Below are positions 56,368-64,000 of a stretch of DNA of 64,000 nucleotides, in pieces. A program made the position numbers and the translations under genes. Every line of letters starts with the position of its first letter. The stretch's first letter is position 1. The stretch is from Shewanella vesiculosa (GTDB lineage: Bacteria > Pseudomonadota > Gammaproteobacteria > Enterobacterales > Shewanellaceae). Location of the stretch: contig NZ_CP073588.1 of the NCBI RefSeq assembly GCF_021560015.1, forward strand, positions 2,294,001-2,358,000. The letters run 5' to 3'. The notes beneath the pieces are model-generated. The model had not been told where the DNA came from and did not search any database. It worked only from the letters and a program-made list of their open reading frames with translations.

Positions 56368-57912
56368 TCACCTACAAAAAGAAAACTGTAATAAAGCAAC
56401 CAAAGGGCTTGCAGTTGGCTTTCCGTAGAGAGGATCGCCCTCAACAGCACTGCCTGCAATATCGATATGGGTAAATGCCAGTTCTGTTTCGGCTAATCCA
56501 GACGCTTTTATCAAGAAAGCGGCAGGATATTGATGCCCACGAGCCGTAATTGAAGACGGACCATTATTCGATGACACCACATCTGCAGCGCCATTTTTAT
56601 CGGCAACTTTATCAAAGTCTTCTGGACGTAATTGTGAAACCTCAAATGGTTCCCCCCATAATTGCCCCACTTCAGCTAATGTTGCTGCAACACCTTGCTT
56701 TTTAGCCACGCTATTTTCAACTAATGCAGGGTAACCACCGTAGGCTCGTACAACATGACCGGTTAACGTCGCCACCGAAAACAATTGTGGATTAACCGCA
56801 GTTTGAGCCTGTAAACGTAAATGGGATAACAAATCGGCTAGCACTAAACGCCCTTCAGCATCGGTATTACCTATACGGACTCGCACACCTGCGTGACTGG
56901 CAATAATTTCATCGGTAACAAATGCATCACTGCCAATACTGTTTCTCACTAATCCAAGCTCGGCGACCACTTTGATCCCTTTAGGTTTAAGTATCGATAG
57001 CGCCTTCATTAAACCGGCAACCGCAGCTGCGCCACCTTTATCACGGCTCATGCCAGCCATTGACCCGGCAACTTTAATATCAGCGCCACCAGTGTCGTAA
57101 ACCACGCCTTTACCCGCAAAGAATAAGGTTTTGGTAATAGTGCCTTCACCAATATATTCAAGCTTTACCACTCGTGGATGATGACGAGCCACATCAAAAG
57201 AGCTTCTGCCAACAGCGCTTAATAATGGATATTGCGCTTTTAACTGCTCGGCTTGATCAATCACAGATACAGCCAAACCGCTATCAGCAAAAGCATCAAC
57301 ACAATATTGTGCAAACCCAATAGCCGACATACGCTCAGGTTCTGTACCACAAAGATCGCGCGCCAATACTCGTCCAGACTCTGCCGCATTAAGTAATAAA
57401 CTATGGGTAGCGGTATTCAATAGTCCAATCGCGGTTAAACTCGATGGCAAAGACTTTGCTTCTCGTGCTTCTAACGGTTGCCAAAGCTCTTGTCCACACG
57501 CCAGTGCGGCAACTTGTTCAGCATTAGCAAAACGCTTGTCAGTTACGCTTGGTACAACTAATAAAGGTTTAGTGGCACCTGCGGCTTTAGCAATGGCAAT
57601 CCCTTCTCGAGCAGCTTTGGCAAAGATCCTCACATCGCTATACTCATTGCCGCTATCAGCCACTGGAGAGATGATCAATCGACCACCGGCCAACCCTGGT
57701 GCAAAAAGGAGCGTGGCACTTTTACCGACACGCATATCAATTTGGCGAGCGTGTGCAGCAAGCAAACTCACTTCATCTTGTTTAATCTCAGCTAAACTCG
57801 TCGCTATCACGACAACAGCGTCCCAACCTTCGCCTTCAAAAATAGCCCCATCACTTGTGACATCAATAATTGGCACTTGGAACGCGGTAACCGCTTTATT
57901 CACTTGGGTCAT
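56368..57912 (-). CDS. M17 leucyl aminopeptidase family protein
   Basis: A 514-residue cytosolic metallo-aminopeptidase. The C-terminal catalytic domain carries KGVVYDTGGADIK (metal and active-site lysine region), SRDKGGAAAV and the family signature NTDAEGRLVLADLL. The first 170 residues form the variable N-terminal domain. ATG at 57912 has AAGGATCTT upstream. It is divergent from pepD, which suits a peptide-degradation neighbourhood. It differs from classical PepA in several signature positions, so substrate preference is uncertain. Confidence 0.88.
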   Translation of the reverse strand: MTQVNKAVTAFQVPIIDVTSDGAIFEGEGWDAVVVIATSLAEIKQDEVSLLAAHARQIDMRVGKSATLLFAPGLAGGRLIISPVADSGNEYSDVRIFAKAAREGIAIAKAAGATKPLLVVPSVTDKRFANAEQVAALACGQELWQPLEAREAKSLPSSLTAIGLLNTATHSLLLNAAESGRVLARDLCGTEPERMSAIGFAQYCVDAFADSGLAVSVIDQAEQLKAQYPLLSAVGRSSFDVARHHPRVVKLEYIGEGTITKTLFFAGKGVVYDTGGADIKVAGSMAGMSRDKGGAAAVAGLMKALSILKPKGIKVVAELGLVRNSIGSDAFVTDEIIASHAGVRVRIGNTDAEGRLVLADLLSHLRLQAQTAVNPQLFSVATLTGHVVRAYGGYPALVENSVAKKQGVAATLAEVGQLWGEPFEVSQLRPEDFDKVADKNGAADVVSSNNGPSSITARGHQYPAAFLIKASGLAETELAFTHIDIAGSAVEGDPLYGKPTASPLVALLQFSFCR

Positions 57913-58094
57913 ACAAGATCCTTACTCTTTAGGAATACAGATAAATTAGTGGGTTCATAATTATTTACAGATTTGTGGACTAAACCTTGGCAAATCGGTA
58001 TCGCAATATCAAGTAACTGCGCAGAATATGTTAAAATAATTGCAGTTATATTTTGTGTCGTATATCGACTTGATTTCATCTTAGAGGGCGTTTC

Positions 58095-59558
58095 GTGACT
58101 GCATTAACTCAATTATATCCTCAGCCTCTATGGCAATGGTTTGAACAAATTTGCGCTATTCCACATCCATCAAAGCATGAACATGCGTTATCACAACATA
58201 TTCAGCAATGGGCAAAAGCTCAAGGCCTTGCGGTTGTTGAAGACAAAGTCGGTAACTTGATCATCCGTAAGCCTGCCACAGCAGGAATGGAAAACTGTAA
58301 AATAGTGGTGTTACAAGCGCACATTGATATGGTGCCGCAAAAAAATGCCGACAAAGTACATAACTTTGAAACCGATCCGATTGAAGCTTATGTAGACGGT
58401 GATTGGGTTAAAGCTAGAGGAACAACCTTAGGCTCTGATAACGGTATTGGTATGTCTTCGGCGCTGGCTGTTTTAGGCAGTAAAGACATTAAGCACGGGC
58501 CACTCGAAGTACTGCTCACCATTGATGAAGAAGCTGGCATGACGGGCGCTTTTGGTTTAGAAGCCGGTTACCTTGATGCAGAAATCTTAATCAACACCGA
58601 CTCTGAGCAAGAAGGTGAAATCTACATGGGTTGTGCTGGAGGTGTTGATGCACAGATAAGTGTACCAATGTCTTGGCAAGCACCAGAACAAAGCAACGCC
58701 AGCTTTTCACTGACCATGTCAGGATTAAAAGGCGGTCACTCTGGGGTTAATATTCACCTTGGACGTGGTAATGCCAATAAGTTATTAGCGCGCTTTTTGT
58801 TTAAATACAGTGACGAATTAGCCCTAGAGCTAGTTAGCTTTAGTGGTGGCTCGCTGCGTAATGCCATTCCGCGTGAAGCTAACGTGCAATTTATGCTACC
58901 AGTAGAAAATATTGACGCACTAAAGCAAGCCATTGAATCGTTCCAAGCCCTAGTTCGTGAAGAATTAGCCGTTGCAGACCCAGGCATGCTACTGAGCTTA
59001 GCCACCATAGATGCACCCACCAAAGTCATGGGCGAAGAAGCGCAAAATACCTTAATCGACTTATTACATGCTTGCCCTAACGGCGTAATGCGCATGAGTG
59101 ATGAAGTGGAAGGCGTCACTGAAACATCACTAAATATAGGCGTGATCAGCACTGAAGATGAAAGCGTAGAAATATTATGCCTTATTCGTTCATTAATTGA
59201 TTCAGGTCGTGAAGAAGTCACCGGTATGCTAACCGCACTATCAAACCTATCGGGTGCTAGCATTGATTTAAGCGGTGCTTACCCGGGGTGGAAACCAGAT
59301 ACTAGCTCACCTGTAATGGCAATTGTGCGAGACACCTATAACGATATTTATAAAAAAGATCCTACGGTGATGGTTATCCATGCTGGTCTAGAATGTGGTT
59401 TATTTAAAGAGCCTTATCCTCTAATGGACATGGTCTCTATTGGGCCGACTATTCGTTATCCACATAGCCCTGATGAAATGGTCAACATCACCACTGTTGG
59501 TCAGTACTGGGAATTGCTACTTGCCGTATTAGAGCGTATTCCAGCTAAAGAAGCGTAA
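58095..59558 (+). CDS. pepD: aminoacyl-histidine dipeptidase PepD
   Basis: An M20/M28-type zinc dipeptidase (carnosinase-like); 487 residues, the usual length. Metal ligands lie in QAHIDMVPQKN, GSDNGIGMS and TIDEEAGMTGA, and the lid domain follows at about 210-390. GTG start at 58095 with GAGGG about six bases upstream. It is divergent from the M17 aminopeptidase and ends at a terminator facing dinB. Confidence 0.95.
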   Translation: MTALTQLYPQPLWQWFEQICAIPHPSKHEHALSQHIQQWAKAQGLAVVEDKVGNLIIRKPATAGMENCKIVVLQAHIDMVPQKNADKVHNFETDPIEAYVDGDWVKARGTTLGSDNGIGMSSALAVLGSKDIKHGPLEVLLTIDEEAGMTGAFGLEAGYLDAEILINTDSEQEGEIYMGCAGGVDAQISVPMSWQAPEQSNASFSLTMSGLKGGHSGVNIHLGRGNANKLLARFLFKYSDELALELVSFSGGSLRNAIPREANVQFMLPVENIDALKQAIESFQALVREELAVADPGMLLSLATIDAPTKVMGEEAQNTLIDLLHACPNGVMRMSDEVEGVTETSLNIGVISTEDESVEILCLIRSLIDSGREEVTGMLTALSNLSGASIDLSGAYPGWKPDTSSPVMAIVRDTYNDIYKKDPTVMVIHAGLECGLFKEPYPLMDMVSIGPTIRYPHSPDEMVNITTVGQYWELLLAVLERIPAKEA

Positions 59559-59586
59559 TCAGTAGCGATGATTTATGCGTAAAACC

Positions 59587-59612
59587 AAAAAACGACAGAA
59601 ATGTCGTTTTTT
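59587..59612. terminator. terminator between pepD and dinB
   Basis: AAAAAACGACA-GAAA-TGTCGTTTTTT is a perfect stem 28 bases after pepD; it may serve both convergent genes. Confidence 0.85.
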
Positions 59613-59650
59613 AGTTTTAGACTTGAGCGTTTTCATTGCGACTCTAACCT

Positions 59651-60679
59651 TTAAAACTGCAAATCAAGCTGAGTAATATGTGCCACTGGATTATCAGTAA
59701 CAGCCAGTGTTGTATCAGCTAAACCAACACTAACCCCCAATAAGCGAATACCTCGCCCTTGGCTGCGCAGCAAAGCCTGTTGCAGTAAATCATGAAACAA
59801 ATTAATCGACATTTCATCACTGCGATGTTCGATGGTGGTCTGTTTAAAATCATTAAATTTCAGCTTCACAACTTGCTTGTGGATCTGTCTATCTTTAGCA
59901 CTGCGATGAACCCGAGCACTCAGTTCTTGGATAAGCTGTGGTAATACTTGACGACATTGCTCTAAGGTAAAAATGTCTTTGGCTAACGTAGTTTCAACCC
60001 CAACAGACTTTCGTACCCGATGCGGACTAATTTGTCTTGGATCTATCCCTTGTGATCGCTCAGCTAATACATGACCAAATTTGCCAAATACCTCAATTAA
60101 TTGCGCTTTTGGATACTGTTGCACGTCGTAGCAGGTGGTTAAGCCAATATCAGCTAACTTTTTTGAAGTGACTTTACCGACGCCAGGAATTTTACTCAGA
60201 GGAAGATCTTTTACAAAATCACTAATTTGATTAGGAGTGATGACATATTGGCCATTGGGTTTATTTAAATCGGAAGCGATTTTAGCTAAAAACTTAATCG
60301 GTGCAATACCCGCTGAGGCGGTTAAACCTGTGGTCTCAAATATATCATTTCGAATAGCCTTGGCAATTAACGTGGCACTGCCTTGGTGAGCATCGCAATC
60401 AGTCACATCAAGATAAGCTTCGTCTAGAGACAAGGGTTCGACAAGATCTGTGTATCGATGAAAGATCTCACGTATTTGCACAGACACCGATTTATATACA
60501 TCCATGCGCCCTGGCACTAAAATTAACTGCGGACACAGCTGCAGTGCATGATAACTGGACATAGCACTTCGCACGCCAAATTTGCGGGCCTCATAACTGC
60601 AGGTACTTATCACACCGCGACGATCACTTCTGCCGCCAACAGCAATGGGCTTTCCTCGTAATTCAGGAAAATCGCGCAT
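59651..60679 (-). CDS. dinB: DNA polymerase IV, N-terminally truncated
   Basis: Y-family translesion polymerase. The remaining 342 residues start [16 protein letters not shown] and include [11 protein letters not shown] (two catalytic acids), the thumb ([15 protein letters not shown]) and the little-finger domain to FRS-like end LDLQF. Normal DinB begins about 17 residues earlier with the MDMDCFYAAVEM segment holding the first metal-binding Asp and the steric-gate aromatic. Here AVEM is still encoded (60677-60688), but the preceding in-frame codons read [11 protein letters not shown] and no other frame holds the missing part. There is no start codon upstream. The product would lack an essential catalytic residue, so this is probably a non-functional remnant at an insertion junction. 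Confidence 0.85.
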   Translation of the reverse strand: MRDFPELRGKPIAVGGRSDRRGVISTCSYEARKFGVRSAMSSYHALQLCPQLILVPGRMDVYKSVSVQIREIFHRYTDLVEPLSLDEAYLDVTDCDAHQGSATLIAKAIRNDIFETTGLTASAGIAPIKFLAKIASDLNKPNGQYVITPNQISDFVKDLPLSKIPGVGKVTSKKLADIGLTTCYDVQQYPKAQLIEVFGKFGHVLAERSQGIDPRQISPHRVRKSVGVETTLAKDIFTLEQCRQVLPQLIQELSARVHRSAKDRQIHKQVVKLKFNDFKQTTIEHRSDEMSINLFHDLLQQALLRSQGRGIRLLGVSVGLADTTLAVTDNPVAHITQLDLQF

Positions 60680-60688
60680 TTCTACCGC

Positions 60689-63600
60689 TTTTCCTAACTC
60701 AGTAACATTACCTAAATAGTTGTCAATTCTTCTAATGCTTATGAAATTAAAAACATAATTATCAATCTAAATTGTTACTGCACTTTTAGAAAAAATTCGC
60801 ATATATAAAATCATCTACGGAGATACAAATATTTTCAATTCTACGTCATTACTATGTGCTGTTGACATCCAACTTTGTATTAGCTGATAAGCTTGCAACG
60901 ATTCACTTATAGCATTATGCCCACGCTGTAATTGTGTTTCAAAATGGCCCGCTGAAAAGCTATTCGCTGCCACTATCCATACTTCTTTTTTAACACTGCT
61001 AGCACGTCTACGTTGGGCTATAACTTCCCAAACTTTCCGAGTTTTCAGCTCCCTAGCGTTTTCATCTGCGGCTGTAAAAGCTTGCCCTTCAAACATTCTA
61101 ATTCTTTCATTCATTAACTGGGCTGCTCCACGTTGCGGCCATGGGCCAAGCAAGCGATTCCAATTACCAGCCCTTAAGTTGTTATTTCCGCTAATCAACA
61201 TTTCAATGTTTTTAATTGCTTGAGAGCCTACTTCAGCCAATGCACCGGCTGATGATTCTGGATTCTGTGATGATCCACATTTTATATGTACGTAAACTAA
61301 CTTTTCGGGAGAAGAAAGAATAAAATCGGCAGGTTCAGTTCCCATATCTGTATTAAGTACAAGATCTGCCGCAGGTATATATTGATTGAACGGTCCTAAA
61401 TCACTTCGGGTTGGGTTAGGCAACGAATTGGCTTTAATTTGATCTAAAAGATAAAAAAATTGAGTTGGTACTGAAACCCTGGTTAACGACTTGATAAACT
61501 CTATGGTCATAACCTTTTTCATCGAGGTTTGCCCCTTTTAGTGAGTCTAGCCCTATAACCACGTTTGCTAATTGAGAACTGGCAATATTAAATTGATTTT
61601 CTACTGGTAGTTTAAGTTCATAAAATTTGTTTTTCGCATAACCGACACCATTTTCTAATAATGCTTTATGTAAGCGCTCAGTCAAAAGGTCAATAATATC
61701 GCTATCCGGTTCATCTCCAGCTTGTAAAGAGTAATACATTGGTGAAACTGACGATAAAACTAAAAATGGCTCATCTACTTGCAATTGAACAGTAATTCCG
61801 CTGTCTGCAACATCTGAGTCTAATAAAAAACCACCATCATATTCTCTATATATAAAATCATTATCTAACGTGAATTCTTCATCACCTATAGCAATATTTA
61901 TTGGGCTTTCAAGCTCACTTAAATCAAAAATTAAGCTTTCAATTTGTAGGTCAGTGTTTACCGCTACAGGCTTGGCAAATGAATGAACAAGCGCACTGGA
62001 TATGTCAGCATCAGATGAGATTGTAGCTTCCATATCATTTAACCAATCATTTAACTCAACTAGGCTAAATGAACTCTCTTTTTGATCTGATATTCTGCCG
62101 GAGTCTACACCAACATAGTAACTACCAGATTTTTGCTCATTTTGATTTTTTTGATCATATGTATCAAACCGCATAGTCGATAAGCGATATGCAGCATTCC
62201 CTTGTAAATTGGCTATTTGCTCTAAATCGGCCCCTTTCACGGCAATACTCTCAGGACGCTTTCTTGCTGTGCTAACTGATTTACTACTAGCTTCTTTAGT
62301 TGTTGCTGACCCTCCTAACGCCATTACATTTAACAGCTTATCTTGAGAAACCACACTACCTATTTTTAAATCTTTATCATTGCCAAACCTGCGACCTCTA
62401 CTATCGTAAATAGCGACAATATTGGGTGTTAGTGCTTTAAAGAGCGTAACTTCTAATGATGGTTCGAAGAAGAATTGATCAACTAAAAACTTAGATTTGT
62501 TAAAAGCGATAGAAACAACAACTTTGATACCCCATTGCGTATTAAATTGTTTTGCTAATTCCCCTGCGTTATTACATCGCCAATACAAAGTATCAGACAT
62601 AAGCTGAGCATTAAAACCTAACGATTGATTCAAAAAACAAATTGAAGCAGTGGGGATGTTTAGAGATCGCTCAGGGTTAAAGGAATTAAGATCAAACTTA
62701 CTTAGAAATCGATTGCCGTAATAGCTAGCATCAGGAAAAGCTTCTAAATAAAGCTCTATCAATTTGTTAATATCTAATGATGCAATAAATTTAGTTACCG
62801 CTGATGGGCTATTAAGTGAAGTATCAAATGTTCTATAGTTTAGCCACATTTGCTCATTGGAATTTTGTTCAAACTCTATAACTTTAGGCTCTACATTGCC
62901 AAATAAACGGACAACACGGCCAATAGTTTGCACAAGTTCTCTACCGCTATTAACGGCATACGTTAACACCAACAATTTAGCCTGAGGAATATCTACACCT
63001 TCATCTAACTTACGCTGATGAATAATTACCTCATAGTTTGTGTCTTTTAGTTTCTTCGGTACAGTTGCCTTTACATTAACTCGTACATCGCCCACAAACT
63101 GCTCATGAATTGCCAACACACTAAAGTCTTCGTTTAATTCATCATAATAGTGCTCAATATCACTAAATTTATTACATTTTATGATGCACTTAGTATTCGG
63201 GTTATCATCCAGAAACTGATGAATTGAAGCGATTAAGTTTGCTGTTTCTATTGTTTCAAAGTCAGGCTCTTTAAGTACACCATCTGCTAATGCTTTTTCA
63301 AAGGTGTAGATGTAACTTGCATCCGCATCAATATCAAATTGGAATAGATCATTCCGATATGGTGTTGCGGTAATAACTATTTTATGTGCGCCCATTCCAC
63401 GCACCAAATTACGCCAAACAGGGGAAGGTTCTGCATGACCTTCATCTATTATCACTAGGTCAATATTTTGCTTTAATTCGTCTAACTGTGCTTGATTGAA
63501 AGTTTGTAGCTTTTGAAAAGTTGATACATAGATGCCATTTGCCGAAGTGTCGTCAACATCATCAAATGCGCGTTTTAATGGGATATCTTCGCCTTCGGCA

Positions 63601-64000
63601 CGCTCACTAAAAAACTTGCCATTTATTTCATCAAAAAGTTGGTCACAAACAGCTCTACGATGACATAAAACTAATACCTTCCTCTGGGTCGCTTTATGGC
63701 AAATAACCGTAATTACGCCCGATTTACCAGCCCCTGTTGGAAGACTAATTAAACAAGATTTAGTATCTTTATTAAATGGCTTTCTAACATAGTTCAATGC
63801 AGTTTGAACACTACCTTGTTGGCAATCTCTTAATCCATTCCATAAAATATCATTTATGGTAAAACCACTAATATTCAAAACTAAACTTCCTTATTATCGT
63901 TATATTTTACTAGTGAAGCTTTGGACTGAGTGAAGTTACAAAGCATTAATATTTGTTTTTTAAAATGACTACTTACCAACCAGTAGTGTTGCAATAATAA
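60689..64000. mobile_element. putative accessory insertion abutting dinB
   Basis: Homology to dinB stops sharply at about 60689. To the right lies a large helicase gene that is AT-richer by eye than its neighbours and not part of the housekeeping order. No integrase, transposase or inverted repeat is in view; the other end is beyond the window. The label is an inference from the broken dinB and the nature of the cargo. Confidence 0.4.
60815..63878 (-). pseudogene. large SF2 helicase with possible nuclease-like C-terminus, frameshifted
   Basis: SF2 (DEAD/DEAH, restriction-helicase type) motifs: LPTGAGKS (46-53), DEGH (145-148), TATPYR (170-175), LDEGVDIP (291-298) and QTIGRVVR (317-324). About 480 residues without a known motif follow. 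The first frame stops after 814 residues; the next frame continues past a seven-A run (61453-61459) for about 214 residues. Removing one base gives a single 1020-residue protein. The extra C-terminal part holds EPADFILSS...VYVHIKCGSS, which faintly recalls a PD-(D/E)xK core (Asp851, Lys866 in the joined protein, with His in place of the usual acid). TTG start at 63878 with AAGGAAG seven bases upstream. It is likely a restriction or phage-defence helicase-nuclease, but the family is not identified. Confidence 0.7.

Overview
The window is a stretch of gammaproteobacterial chromosome whose protein sequences and gene order point to Shewanella. The evidence is the run rlmE-ftsH-folP-glmM-tpiA-secG-tRNA-rimP-nusA-infB-rbfA-truB-rpsO-pnp-nlpI-prfC, a deo operon downstream of a Tsx-type porin and a CNT nucleoside transporter, carAB-dapB-fklB, and dnaKJ. 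I cannot fix the species from sequence alone. Most genes lie on the minus strand.

Layout. Positions 1-4.3 kb hold a PilZ protein cut by the window edge, an alpha/beta hydrolase, serB, and a divergent ytjB-like gene. Positions 4.4-11.5 kb form a nucleoside uptake and deoxynucleoside catabolism block: CNT transporter, Tsx-like porin, deoC, deoA, deoB, deoD. Positions 11.7-33.7 kb hold translation, RNA and envelope housekeeping genes with an initiator tRNA and a tRNA-Leu(GAG). A GGDEF-EAL gene sits in reverse orientation between rpsO and pnp. Positions 33.7-48.4 kb hold yhbY, a secDF pair without yajC, greA, carAB, dapB, an FKBP, an M48 lipoprotein protease, a DEAD-box helicase and dnaJ. Positions 48.5-59.6 kb hold dnaK behind a clear sigma-32 promoter, proBA, an NCS2 purine permease, a tiny orphan ORF with a GGA-rich structured leader, an M17 aminopeptidase and pepD. 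From 59.65 kb to the end, dinB has lost its 5' end next to a large helicase gene that looks like accessory or defence DNA.

Four genes (serB, prfC, dnaK and the terminal helicase) are broken by single-base frameshifts, three of them in A/T homopolymers. Each becomes a full-length protein when one base is changed. Since dnaK and prfC are core genes, sequencing error is the first explanation to exclude. The dinB truncation is different: the missing residues are absent from every upstream frame, so it looks like a real junction.

The best candidates for something undescribed are the independent small transcription unit at about 55.75-56.23 kb (promoter, GGA-hairpin leader, 31-codon ORF, strong terminator) and the helicase with a possible nuclease-like C-terminus abutting truncated dinB.
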